Part shown: one piece after another, positions 54,706 through 63,420 of the stretch
Layout: every line of letters begins with the position of its first letter
How positions within the stretch are numbered: the stretch's first letter is position 1
Assembly (NCBI RefSeq): GCF_003003235.1
Contig: NZ_PVUE01000001.1
Span: forward strand, 310,001-374,000
Origin: Antricoccus suffuscus
GTDB lineage: Bacteria; Actinomycetota; Actinomycetes; Mycobacteriales; Antricoccaceae
Direction: 5' to 3'
DNA length: 64,000 nt
The notes under the pieces: model-generated
Seen by the model: the letters and a program-made list of their open reading frames with translations, nothing else
The model's database searches: none
What the model was told of the DNA's origin: nothing
Made by a program: the position numbers and the translations under genes

Positions 54706-55560
54706 ATGACAACCGCTCAACTGAAGACCGACTACGAGTCGATCATCGCCGAACGCCGAGAGCGGGTCGGCATCGTGACGCTGAACCGTCCGGACCGCTT
54801 GAACTCGTGGGACTGGCTGATGTCCGCGGAGATCAACCACGCATTCGGCGAGTTCGACCGCGATGACAGTATCGGCGCGATCGTGCTGACCGGGGCGGGC
54901 CGCGCCTTCTGCGCCGGCGCCGGGCTGCAGCCGGCTGGGAAGACTTTCGACGGCTCACTCACCAAGGAAGACGCCGAGTCGAAATATCCGGGTGCGGTCC
55001 GTGGCGCGGATAAGCTTCGCACCCCGGTGCTTGCCGCGGTCAACGGTGCGGCCGTCGGTGCCGGCATCACGATGGCGCTGCGCTGCGACATCCTGTACGC
55101 CGCCGAGGACGCCAAGCTGGGGTTTGTCTTCAACCGCCGCGGCGTGATCCCGGACGCGGACCTACTCTGGAGCCTCCCACGGCTCATCGGCTACTCGCGG
55201 GCGATGGACCTGCTGCTCACTGGGCGAATCTTCAGCGGCGAGGAGGCCTACCACGTCGGGCTCGTGTCCAAGGCGCTGCCGAAGGAAGAGGTTCTGGAGG
55301 CGACCCTAGCCGCCGCGCACGACATCGCCGAAAACGTGGCGCCCGTGTCTGCGGCGCTTACCAAGCTCGTCGCCCGCAAGTTCCTTGAGGAGACCGACCG
55401 GACCGCGGCCTTGGAGCTCGAGCGGGTGCTTTTCCGGTGGGCCGGGCAGCACGCCGATGCGCCTGAGGGCGTCAACGCCTTTGTCGAGAAACGCTCGCCG
55501 AAGTGGACGCTGTCGAAAAATGACGACTTCCCGACCGAGCTTTTCGACGACGGTCGGTGA
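54706..55560 (+). CDS. Crotonase-family protein with both hydratase glutamates replaced
   Basis: A 284-aa enoyl-CoA hydratase/isomerase family protein. The oxyanion hole is AFCAGAGLQP and NGAAVGAGITMALRCDI. At the two positions equivalent to Glu144 and Glu164 of rat hydratase I read Thr (GAGITMAL) and Phe (GFVFNRRGVIPDAD). An Asp in PDAD, as in PaaG-type isomerases, might act instead. ATG 54706 follows GAGGGAG, 39 bases after the dehydrogenase. It is the last gene of the pathway operon before a TetR gene. Confidence 0.88.
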   Translation: MTTAQLKTDYESIIAERRERVGIVTLNRPDRLNSWDWLMSAEINHAFGEFDRDDSIGAIVLTGAGRAFCAGAGLQPAGKTFDGSLTKEDAESKYPGAVRGADKLRTPVLAAVNGAAVGAGITMALRCDILYAAEDAKLGFVFNRRGVIPDADLLWSLPRLIGYSRAMDLLLTGRIFSGEEAYHVGLVSKALPKEEVLEATLAAAHDIAENVAPVSAALTKLVARKFLEETDRTAALELERVLFRWAGQHADAPEGVNAFVEKRSPKWTLSKNDDFPTELFDDGR

Positions 55561-55678
55561 TCAGTTTCTGAGGTGCTCGCCATTGAATTCGCGGCGGGTG
55601 CCTCAGATCCCATCGGTTTGTCCTACGGTTGTCAGTAGCCGAAAAGGAGAAGAGTCCGTCCACAGTTAGGAACACCAG

Positions 55679-56293
55679 GTGCCGGATCCGTCAGCCAAGG
55701 TCGATGGGCGAACGCTTCGCGCGGAAAGAACACGTGAGTCCGTCATCGATGCGTATACCGCGCTGCTATTAGGTGGGAATCTCAAGCCGACCGCGCAGGA
55801 GATTGCCGCCAAGGCAAACGTTTCGCAGCGCGCTGTGTTCAACAACTTCAATGACCTTGAGACGCTGGTGGCGGCGGTCGGCGCCCGGACATTGGCGATT
55901 GCGACGAAGGACTTTGAGAGGATCCCCGTCGATCTGCCGCTTGCCGAGCGGATCCTGCGGTTCAGCCGGCGGCGAGCCAAGGTACTCGAGAGCATTGGGC
56001 CAATTACCCGGGCGGTCCAGTTGCGGATACCGTTCTCGGCCGACGTACAGAAGAGCCGCGCTCGACATTACGACCGAGTACGACGTGAGATCCGCAAACT
56101 GTTCGCCGATGAGCTCGCGGCAGCGGTAGACGAGAAGAGCCTCACGAAGGCGCTGCTGGTCGCCAGCTCGGCGGCGGCGTGGTCGTCCGCCCGGGATGAT
56201 CTGGGGTTGGGCGCGGAAGAAGCCACCGAGATACTGCGTCGTACCGTCACCGGTCTGATCCGCGACTCAGTCAACCCGTCCGTTAGCGACTGA
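55679..56293 (+). CDS. TetR-family regulator
   Basis: A 204-aa regulator. HTH region: AQEIAAKANVSQRAVFNNFN, with Asn-Phe where YHHF is usual. The C-terminal half is helical with LPLAERILRFSRRRAKVLES. GTG 55679 follows AGGA. It lies 118 bases after the crotonase on the same strand and is the natural candidate to control the ABC/CoA operon. A convergent MFS gene follows. Confidence 0.85.
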   Translation: MPDPSAKVDGRTLRAERTRESVIDAYTALLLGGNLKPTAQEIAAKANVSQRAVFNNFNDLETLVAAVGARTLAIATKDFERIPVDLPLAERILRFSRRRAKVLESIGPITRAVQLRIPFSADVQKSRARHYDRVRREIRKLFADELAAAVDEKSLTKALLVASSAAAWSSARDDLGLGAEEATEILRRTVTGLIRDSVNPSVSD

Positions 56294-56337
56294 CCGGCCC
56301 ACACGTCCGCAACGAGACGACTGAGACGGCGGTGGCG

Positions 56338-57531
56338 TCACCACTGCGGCGTGGACTCGTCGCGGACCGGCACCATGAAGATCGCGGCAAACGGTACGAC
56401 GGCCGCGACCGCGAACCCGACGGCGTACCCGGATGATCCGATCAGCGCGCCGAGCGCGATGGGTGTCGCCGACCCGACGATGTTCTGACCGGTGTTCTGG
56501 ATGCCGAGCGCGCGGCCTGACCACGCCGAACCGGCTATCTCGGCTACCGCGGTGAAGGCTAGCCCGTTGTCTGCCACGCTTGCGATCCCGCCGACCACCA
56601 GCATCGCTACCGCGAGCCACGGCGCGATCGCGTCGCCGAGCGCGAAGACAAGCAGAATGATCGTGACGCCGATCGCGAGCTGGCGCATTGGCCGTAGCCG
56701 GGACTCGACCCGATCGGACCACCAGCCGGACGCGATTCGACCGACGGCGCCGACGATCTGGATGCCGGCGACGAACGCGCCCGCGGCCTTGATGCCCCAA
56801 CCCTCTTCGTGGACCAGATAGTCCGTAGCGAAGGCGCCGATGAGGAACTGGGGTACGACGAGCATCGCGCTTGTGGCGTGCACCCGCCAGAGCACCGGCT
56901 TGCGGTACGGCGAGGGAGTGCCGACCGTGTCGGACCGAGGTGGCCTGGGCGGGTCTGGTGCAAATGCGGCGACAAGCAGGGCCGACAACAAGCACAACGC
57001 GGCCGGCAACAGCAGCGACCGAAACACGCCGTGCGAGATGGCTAATGCGGGCAACGCGAGCCCGGCGACCGCCACGCCCAGCGGCTGGGCGGTCTGCCGG
57101 ATGCCCATCGCCAGCCCACGTTCGGTGCGCGGAAACCAGCCCATGATCATCCGACCGCTGGCGGCGAAGACACAGGCAGCCATCGCGCCGCCTACCCCGA
57201 GCAGCAACAGCAGCGCCGTGCCGTCCAATGACCCGAACCCGAGAGCGCCCACAGCCACGGAGGCGAGCGCCAGCCCGGAGGCGATTACGACCCGCTCGCC
57301 GTACCGATCGGCGGCCGCACCCCAGAGGATCAGCGTCAGCAACAGCCCGGTCGTCGGCGCGGCGACGTAAATGCCGGCGTGCGCGAGTGTCAGGTCGAGC
57401 GTGTCTCGCAAGGTCGGGACGAGGAACGGTACGCCGTACACGAACGAGCAGGCCGACAGCTGAGCCAGTACGCCGATCGCCAGGACCACCCAGCGCCGTC
57501 TCGAAAGGTGTTGCGCTGGTAGGTCGGTCAC
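56338..57531 (-). CDS. MFS transporter
   Basis: A 397-aa protein of about 12 helices, starting RRRWVVLAIGVLAQLSACSF. It has the loop 2-3 motif GAAADRYGERVVIA and, mid-protein, RRTERGLAMGIRQTAQPLG-like PRTERGLAMGIRQTAQPLGV. This matches the organic acid/nitrate-nitrite branch (CynX/NarK-like) of the superfamily. GTG 57531. It is transcribed away from the CoA-transferase module at 57909, so it may import or export that module's substrate. Confidence 0.88.
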   Translation of the reverse strand: MTDLPAQHLSRRRWVVLAIGVLAQLSACSFVYGVPFLVPTLRDTLDLTLAHAGIYVAAPTTGLLLTLILWGAAADRYGERVVIASGLALASVAVGALGFGSLDGTALLLLLGVGGAMAACVFAASGRMIMGWFPRTERGLAMGIRQTAQPLGVAVAGLALPALAISHGVFRSLLLPAALCLLSALLVAAFAPDPPRPPRSDTVGTPSPYRKPVLWRVHATSAMLVVPQFLIGAFATDYLVHEEGWGIKAAGAFVAGIQIVGAVGRIASGWWSDRVESRLRPMRQLAIGVTIILLVFALGDAIAPWLAVAMLVVGGIASVADNGLAFTAVAEIAGSAWSGRALGIQNTGQNIVGSATPIALGALIGSSGYAVGFAVAAVVPFAAIFMVPVRDESTPQW

Positions 57532-57908
57532 ATCCGGTGACGGTACGCCGACCGTCCATATCTTGGTAACTCATCCCACGATGTAGCACCGTCAACACTG
57601 CGTGCACCGCAGGCCTCCCGGCCGGCACGTTTGGCCCCTTGTCGCGGAGGCCTCCTCCCGGTCGCTGCGTAAGAGGAATGACGGGAAGAAGTCTCGGTCG
57701 ATAAGAACCGGCCAAACTGGAAATGACGTCCGCGTCGAGTTTGCTCAAAGAGAAATGCGCAGGTCAAAGCACTCATGTAGGGCCATGAGCGAGCCATTTG
57801 CTGCACCGCGCGGAGCGCCTCGACGGTCGCGACGTAAATTGTTAGCCAGCCGAAGTACCCGCCGTACCCTCGCGGCGCTGGTAACAGTTTTCAACAGCGG
57901 AGAGTGCC
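57532..57908. other. Divergent promoter region of 377 bp
   Basis: No gene is evident. It separates the MFS transporter (minus) from the CoA-transferase module (plus) and contains the second copy of the 82-nt segment shared with 43878-43959. Short frames here have no family features. Confidence 0.7.
57626..57707. repeat. 82-nt segment shared with 43878-43959 (copy B)
   Basis: See copy A: 55 of 82 identical positions without gaps. Copy B ends 201 bases before the CoA-transferase start and begins 95 bases from the MFS start; for copy A the values are 237 and 89. Confidence 0.55.
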
Positions 57909-59126
57909 GTGAGCAGTGCTGAGACCGATGACCGAGCGCAGATTGCCGATCAGGCGCATAAGGAAGGGCCCCTCGCTGGGATCAGAGTCCTTGACCTGAC
58001 GCGCGTGGTCATGGGCCCGCTGGCCACCCAGGTGCTCGCCGACCAGGGCGCGGACGTCATCCTCGTCGAAGCCAATGGCGGCGACACCAATCGCGTGATG
58101 GGCCCCGGGCCGCATCCTGAGCTGTCCGGTGTCGCGCTCAACCTGCTGCGCAACAAGCGCTCGATCGACGTCGACCTCAAGTCCGAGGAAGGTATGGCGC
58201 TGATCCATCGATTGGTCAAGACGTGCGATGTGGTCATGGCAACGATGCGACCGCAGGTGCTCACCCGGCTCGGCCTGGACTACGAGTCGCTCAGCAAGAT
58301 CAAGCCGGACCTGGTCTACTGCCAGGCGCAGGGCTGGCCGATGGCGAGTGAACGAGCCGAGGAACCGGCGTACGACGACATCATTCAAGCCGCTAGCGGC
58401 GTCTCAGATGCGCTGGAGCGGATTTATGGCGAACCGGGGCTCGTACCGACGATCTTCGCCGACAAGGTCAGCGGACTGGTGATGGCGCAGTCGGTCTCGG
58501 CGGCACTGTTCCATCGGGAGCGGACCGGCGAGGGACAGCACATCGAAGTGCCGATGCAGCAGGCGACCAGCGCGTTCATGCTCGTCGAGCACGGCAGTGG
58601 CGCGATCACCGAACCGCCGCTCAACGTGCCCGGCAGGCCAGCAGCCGGGTACCAACGCATTCTCTCGCCCGAACGCCGCCCACACCGCACCAAGGACGGC
58701 GAGATCCACATCTTCCCGTACCTGCCGAAGCACTACGTCGCGCTGTTCAGTGAGGCCGGAATGCCGGATGCGGAAAACGATCCACGGTACGCCGACAAGC
58801 GCGCGTCGCTGGTGCACTCCGACTCGCTCTATCGCGACATTCGCAAGATCGCGCCGTCCCGCACCACCGCCGAGTGGCTGACGTACTGCAAGACGGCAGG
58901 CATCCCGGCGACCGATGTCGCGAGCCTGCAGGACTTGGTCGATGCGCTGCCGCTTTCCGAACACCCGACGGTAGGCAAGTACCGGGTCATTCCCGCGATG
59001 GCAAACTTTGGTAAGACACCGATCGGAGTGGTACGCCGTACCGCCCCGCTGATCGGTCAGGACACCGACGACGTGATCGCGGAGCTGGACCAGCTCGAAT
59101 CCGACAACACAAAGCACAGGGGCTGA
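57909..59126 (+). CDS. CaiB/BaiF class III CoA-transferase, catalytic type
   Basis: A 405-aa CoA transferase. Motifs are LAGIRVLDLTRVVMGPLATQ, LADQGADVILVEA, LNLLRNKRSIDVDLKSEEG, LSKIKPDLVYCQAQGW and the catalytic Asp in PTIFADKVSGLVMAQS. RTGEGQHIEVPM follows as usual. GTG 57909 with GGAGAG upstream. It is the first gene of a four-gene module; unlike the module at 49837 it has a single transferase gene and so is probably homodimeric. Confidence 0.92.
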   Translation: MSSAETDDRAQIADQAHKEGPLAGIRVLDLTRVVMGPLATQVLADQGADVILVEANGGDTNRVMGPGPHPELSGVALNLLRNKRSIDVDLKSEEGMALIHRLVKTCDVVMATMRPQVLTRLGLDYESLSKIKPDLVYCQAQGWPMASERAEEPAYDDIIQAASGVSDALERIYGEPGLVPTIFADKVSGLVMAQSVSAALFHRERTGEGQHIEVPMQQATSAFMLVEHGSGAITEPPLNVPGRPAAGYQRILSPERRPHRTKDGEIHIFPYLPKHYVALFSEAGMPDAENDPRYADKRASLVHSDSLYRDIRKIAPSRTTAEWLTYCKTAGIPATDVASLQDLVDALPLSEHPTVGKYRVIPAMANFGKTPIGVVRRTAPLIGQDTDDVIAELDQLESDNTKHRG

Positions 59127-59127
59127 C

Positions 59128-60255
59128 ATGCAACTCGAGGCAACGGAACTCACCGAGGCCGAAATGGCCTTGCAGATGGAGGTTCGGGAATATCTGCAAC
59201 AACGACTGCCCGCCGGCACCTACGAGGTCGGTCTGGGCATGGCCGCCAACAACGATGTGGAGTTCTCCAAGGATCTCGGCGCCAAGGGCTGGCTGGGCAT
59301 GGCGCTGCCCAAGGAGTACGGCGGCGGCGGTCGGACCGCGGTTGAACGACTGATTGTGGTCGAGGAGTTACTTGCCGTCGGTGCACCGATTGGTTTCCAT
59401 TGGGTCGGCGACCGGCAGTCCGGGCCGAGCATCGCCAAGCACGGAACCGAAGAGCAGAAGCAGGCGTTCCTGCCCGGGATCGCCAGCGGCGAACTCGGTT
59501 TCGCGATCGGCATGAGTGAACCGGATTCAGGATCGGACCTCGCGTCGCTGCGCTCGCGCGCGGAGAAGATCGATGGGGGCTGGCGCATCAACGGCACCAA
59601 GATCTGGACCTCAGGCGCCTACCAGGCGACCACAATCCTCGGGCTGTTCCGTACGTCGGAGCACAAGCACGAAGGCTTGACGCAGTTCATCATCGACCGC
59701 AACGTCGAAGGCCTCACAATTTCGCCGATTCCATTCATCGACGGCACGCGGCACTTCTGCGAATTGTCGTTCGAGGACGTCTTCATCCCGGACGAGCGCC
59801 GCCTCGGAGAGGTCGGCGGCGGCTGGGCCCAGAACACCGGCGAACTCGTCCTCGAACGCGGCGGCGTCGACCGCTGGATGTCGCTGATGCCGATTCTCGA
59901 GTGGTGGGCCGCATCCGACGCGGTCAAAAACAGCCCTGGCGCGCAGGCGGACTTGGGCGCGATCGCGGCCCGTTCGTGGGCTTTCCGCGGCATGAACCTA
60001 GCGGTGGCCCGCATGGTCGACGACGGAAAGTCGCCGGTCACCGAGGCCGCGCTCATCAAGGAGATGGCTACCCGGTTCGAGCAGGAGAGCCTCGATACCG
60101 TTGCCCGGCACTACGGACGTGCGCCGGACCTGAATTCCGACGACCCGCACGAGTCGCTGTTGGCCCGCGCGATCTTGGTCTCCCCGTCGTGGAGCATCCG
60201 CGGTGGCACCAACGAAATCTTGCGCACCGTCATCGCGAAGGGACTGGGAAAGTAA
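59128..60255 (+). CDS. Acyl-CoA dehydrogenase (first subunit of a two-subunit enzyme)
   Basis: A 375-aa flavoprotein: GWLGMALPKEYGGGGRTAVE, GFAIGMSEPDSGSDLASLRS, INGTKIWTSGAYQATTILGL. The C-terminal loop is SWSIRGGTNEILRTVI, again without the YEGT glutamate, while LVLERGGVDR on helix G provides a possible base. ATG 59128 lies one base after the transferase stop. The next gene starts in a TAATG overlap. Confidence 0.92.
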   Translation: MQLEATELTEAEMALQMEVREYLQQRLPAGTYEVGLGMAANNDVEFSKDLGAKGWLGMALPKEYGGGGRTAVERLIVVEELLAVGAPIGFHWVGDRQSGPSIAKHGTEEQKQAFLPGIASGELGFAIGMSEPDSGSDLASLRSRAEKIDGGWRINGTKIWTSGAYQATTILGLFRTSEHKHEGLTQFIIDRNVEGLTISPIPFIDGTRHFCELSFEDVFIPDERRLGEVGGGWAQNTGELVLERGGVDRWMSLMPILEWWAASDAVKNSPGAQADLGAIAARSWAFRGMNLAVARMVDDGKSPVTEAALIKEMATRFEQESLDTVARHYGRAPDLNSDDPHESLLARAILVSPSWSIRGGTNEILRTVIAKGLGK

Positions 60256-61322
60256 TGACTACCACCAATGACCACACGGTTGACCGCGACCTGATCGCGA
60301 CCGTTATTTCGCTGTTCGCCGCTAAGAGCGGTCACGACGTTGTCATCAAAGCCGAGGAAGAGGGACTGCTTCCAAGTCTGTGGGCCTCGGTATCAGAACT
60401 CGGGCTTCCGCTCGTCGGTATCGACGATACTGCCGGCGGTTCCGGCGGCACGCTGCTCGATCTGCTGGCGATCCTGCACGCTGCCGGCCAGCACGCCGTA
60501 CCCTTGCCGTTGTCCGAGACCCATCTGGCGGCATGGCTTCTGAGTGAAGCCGGTCAGCAGGTGTCCGATGGTCCGATGACGGTCGTGCCAGGTACGCCGA
60601 AGGACACGCTGGCCCTCACTGATGGCGTGGTGAGCGGCCGAGCGTACGACGTGCCGTGGGCCCGCGGCGTCGACCGGATCGTCGCGCTTGTCAACGATTC
60701 GAGTGGCGCGCCGTACGTCGTCACGATCGATCCGGGCGCCTGCGAGATTACGCCGGGGACCGACCTCGCCGGCCAGCCGCGCGATGTCATCGAGGTAAAA
60801 GACCTTGCGGTGGAGGCAGTCTCGTCGCCGGTCGACCGGGACGGGCTGCTGCTTCGCGGTGCGCTCGTGACGGCCGCGAAGATGGCCGGCGCGCTCGAGA
60901 CGATCGCGACACTCACCCGCGGCTACACCGAGGAGCGGGTCCAGTTCGGGCGTCCGATCAGCAAGTTCCAGGCCGTCCAGCAGCACGTGGTCACGCTGTT
61001 CCAGATGGCGACTATGGCCAGCCTTAACGTCAGTCGGGCTGGGCGTACGGCGATGGATGGGCCGGCGTCGTTTGAGATCTGCGCACTGAAGCAGGTCGTC
61101 GACAAGAACGCCTCGATCGCCATCCGCGCGGCGCATCAGGCACACGGCGCGTTCGGCATGACGCAGGAATACCGGCTGCAGCAGCTCACCCGCAGGCTCA
61201 ACGCGTGGCGGAGCGAGTTCGGCGACGAGCTACAGCTGGCGTCCCGTATTGGCAAGGCAATCAGTAACGCAGGAAAACTCGAGCACGTCATCGTCGGCGG
61301 CAGCGCCGTACTGGAGGTATGA
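60255..61322 (+). CDS. Acyl-CoA dehydrogenase-like protein (second subunit)
   Basis: A 355-aa diverged dehydrogenase: LGLPLVGIDDTAGGSGGTLL, the TEERVQFGRPISKFQAVQQH arginine motif, and AHQAHGAFGMTQEYRLQQLT near the end. The central FAD motif is absent. It is expected to form an alpha2-beta2 enzyme with the preceding gene. ATG 60255 overlaps its partner's stop by one base; the long upstream frame is a shadow. Confidence 0.88.
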   Translation: MTTTNDHTVDRDLIATVISLFAAKSGHDVVIKAEEEGLLPSLWASVSELGLPLVGIDDTAGGSGGTLLDLLAILHAAGQHAVPLPLSETHLAAWLLSEAGQQVSDGPMTVVPGTPKDTLALTDGVVSGRAYDVPWARGVDRIVALVNDSSGAPYVVTIDPGACEITPGTDLAGQPRDVIEVKDLAVEAVSSPVDRDGLLLRGALVTAAKMAGALETIATLTRGYTEERVQFGRPISKFQAVQQHVVTLFQMATMASLNVSRAGRTAMDGPASFEICALKQVVDKNASIAIRAAHQAHGAFGMTQEYRLQQLTRRLNAWRSEFGDELQLASRIGKAISNAGKLEHVIVGGSAVLEV

Positions 61323-61326
61323 GCAC

Positions 61327-62094
61327 ATGAGCGACCAACTGTCCGTTGAGATCAACGACTTCGTCGCGGTCATGGAGATCCATGGCGCGCCCAACAACTA
61401 CTTCAACAAGTCGCTCGTCAGTGAGATAGCCGAACGCGGCTTCGAGCTCGATAATGACCCGAATTGTCGCGCGATCGTGCTCTGCTCTGAAGGCAAGCAC
61501 TTCTGTGCCGGCGCCAACTTCGGCGACGACAGCATGGAGGGCGACCGCACGCAGACTTCATCCGAGCTCTACCGCGCAGCGGTCCGCATCTTCGAGATCA
61601 AGACGCCGATGATCGCGGCCGTCCAGGGATCTGCCGTCGGTGGCGGCCTCGGTCTCGCCTGCGCCACGGACTTCCGGGTGGCATCGCCCGCCAGCCGTTT
61701 CGTCGCCAACTTCTCGCTGCTGGGCTTCCACCAGGGTTTCGGACTGAGCGTGTCGCTGCCGGAGATCATCGGCAAGCAGAAGTCCATGGACATGCTCTAC
61801 TCGGGACGTCGGGTCGGTGGCGAGGAAGCCTTTGCAATCGGTCTGGCCGACCGCCTGGTCGAGGACGGCAAGCAGCGCGAAGAGGCCATCGCTTGGGCGA
61901 AACAGATCGCCTCCGCGGCGCCGCTGGCGATCACGTCGATCCGAGAGACGCTTCGCGATGGTCTCGCCGAGCGCATCCGCGTCGTACTCGAGCGTGAGCT
62001 CGATGAGCAGAGCTGGCTCTGGAAGACGAAGGACTCGCAGGAAGGCGTCGCGGCTAACCTCGCCCGTCGTACGGCGGTCTTCACCGGCGAGTAA
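61327..62094 (+). CDS. Crotonase-family protein without the two hydratase glutamates
   Basis: A 255-aa crotonase: VMEIHGAPNNYFNKSLVSEI, KHFCAGANFG, VQGSAVGGGLGLACATDFRV. The Glu144-equivalent appears as Gly (GGLGLACA) and the Glu164-equivalent as Phe (RFVANFSLLGFHQGFG). It may be an isomerase, a C-C lyase or another crotonase activity rather than a standard hydratase. ATG 61327 follows GGAGG. It ends the second module. Confidence 0.88.
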   Translation: MSDQLSVEINDFVAVMEIHGAPNNYFNKSLVSEIAERGFELDNDPNCRAIVLCSEGKHFCAGANFGDDSMEGDRTQTSSELYRAAVRIFEIKTPMIAAVQGSAVGGGLGLACATDFRVASPASRFVANFSLLGFHQGFGLSVSLPEIIGKQKSMDMLYSGRRVGGEEAFAIGLADRLVEDGKQREEAIAWAKQIASAAPLAITSIRETLRDGLAERIRVVLERELDEQSWLWKTKDSQEGVAANLARRTAVFTGE

Positions 62095-62102
62095 CCCGCC
62101 GG

Positions 62103-62185
62103 TCCGTCACAAAATCTCTGCCGATCCGTCACAAAATTCCGCCGATCCGTCACAAAATCTCTGCCGATCCGTCACAAAATTCCGT
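62103..62185. repeat. Tandem repeat, four units of 21-22 bp
   Basis: The unit TCCGTCACAAAATCTCTGCC plus GA (62103, 62146) alternates with the near-identical TCCGTCACAAAATTCCGCCG plus A (62125) and a fourth truncated unit at 62168. The 43-bp pair is therefore itself duplicated. Confidence 0.85.
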
Positions 62186-62503
62186 TCCGTCCGTCACCCT
62201 CGCACCGTGCGTCGCGCTTGAGTTGCCATTCAAGCGGGCTGGACACAGACGACGCCGTTTCGGTCTAGTTCCGCTCCCCGTTACCGGCGTAGGACCACAT
62301 TTGTACCGCTTCGCAGCACGCGCCAGATGCATTTTGCTGCGAAATAGCACAAATGTCCGATTATGCGGATCGTGCGTGACGAGGTCGCGGACGGTGGGCT
62401 ACGAACTCGCGGATTCTCGTACGACGAAAGCGTGGCGCTCGGGATGTGCGTAAACCTTAATCCGACGATGTGCTGATTGCGCGGAATCGACTCGTAGGGT
62501 AGA

Positions 62504-62530
62504 AGTATATGCAGTGAAAGTGCACATACT
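62504..62530. promoter_or_regulatory. Inverted repeat AGTATATGCA-N7-TGCACATACT, probable operator
   Basis: Ten-base arms match at nine positions, about 24 bases before the start of the hotdog-like gene and overlapping the expected promoter. No regulator gene is adjacent within the window. Confidence 0.55.
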
Positions 62531-62553
62531 TATAGTCGCGAGGTGGATTCTGC

Positions 62554-63420
62554 ATGTCAATAGAGCAAAACGTGATCGCGGGAATGACGCGGCGACCGCG
62601 CAACCTGCATCAGGGGAAGCCCGGCAGTATTCACGACGACTCGACGGCACGGAAGCTCGGTTTCCGCGGGGGCACTATTGCTGGCAGTTACCACATGGAG
62701 CAGGCCGTGCCGTTGGTCGCGCACCACTTGGGCGCAACGCCGGAGGAGTGGTTCAACAGCGGGACGATGGCCGCGTATTTCCTGCAACCGACCGTTGACG
62801 ACCAGCAGGTCACCGCGTTTCTGAGCCCCGACGCAGGATCGGATGCGAATCGTGCGGACCTGTGGATGGAGACGGCAGACGGCGGGCGCGTGTTCGAGGG
62901 CTCGGCGAGTGTCGGAGAGCCTGATGGGCCGAGCGCGCTCGCGGCGAAGATGAATAGCCGTGGCGCGGACGAGCGCAGGATTCTTGCGGCGATCGAACCG
63001 GGAGAAGAACTCGATCTCGGGGAGATCGTCGCAAAGGGCGAGTCGCAACGAAATCGCCTCGCCCAAGGCCTGATGGCTGAACCATTGCCCTGGTATCGCG
63101 GCGAATCGCCGTGGGGCGGGGCGATTGCCTCTCCCGTGGTGGAGGTCGGCTTCACATTCGAGAATGTCAAGCAGGAAATCATCCAACGTCGTGGACCGGG
63201 CGTCGTCGGCCTGTATGGAGCCATCGAGGTCCGCCACTTCGGGGAACCGCTGTTGCTCGATGAGAGCTATCGCGTGACGAGCACCGTCCGCGATATGGGT
63301 TGCACTCCTAAGACGGAGTACATGTGGACCGAGACCGTCGCGAGCCGAGCGGGCCGCCCCGTCCTGTCGGTGCTGATGATGAGCCGTGTCATGAAGGCCT
63401 CGTCTGAGCTGTACGCATGA
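62554..63420 (+). CDS. MaoC/hotdog-like protein
   Basis: A 288-aa protein that looks like two hotdog halves. The first half has PGSIHDDSTARKLGFRGGTI and AGSYHMEQAVPLVAHHLG, the usual HDD...LGFxGGxxxGxxH pattern of MaoC-like hydratases; the second has LLLDESYRVTSTVRDMG. The DxNPxH motif is not seen, so the catalytic residues are uncertain. ATG 62554 follows GAGGTGG. Its stop overlaps the next gene (ATGA). It is the first gene of a third CoA module. Confidence 0.7.
   Translation: MSIEQNVIAGMTRRPRNLHQGKPGSIHDDSTARKLGFRGGTIAGSYHMEQAVPLVAHHLGATPEEWFNSGTMAAYFLQPTVDDQQVTAFLSPDAGSDANRADLWMETADGGRVFEGSASVGEPDGPSALAAKMNSRGADERRILAAIEPGEELDLGEIVAKGESQRNRLAQGLMAEPLPWYRGESPWGGAIASPVVEVGFTFENVKQEIIQRRGPGVVGLYGAIEVRHFGEPLLLDESYRVTSTVRDMGCTPKTEYMWTETVASRAGRPVLSVLMMSRVMKASSELYA

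Larger units (their letters stand above)
62095..62553. other. Intergenic region of 459 bp with repeats and promoter
   Basis: No gene is evident. Next to the crotonase stop is a four-copy tandem repeat (62103-62185). Near the other end an AT-richer stretch holds the palindrome at 62504 in front of the hotdog-like gene. Between them two segments around GCACAAATGTCC (62350) and CCACATTTGTACC (62296) are partly inverted copies of each other. Confidence 0.65.

Noticed and set aside
62103-62185. CRISPR array
   Set aside because: The units are contiguous, about 21-22 bp, with no spacers and no cas genes nearby.
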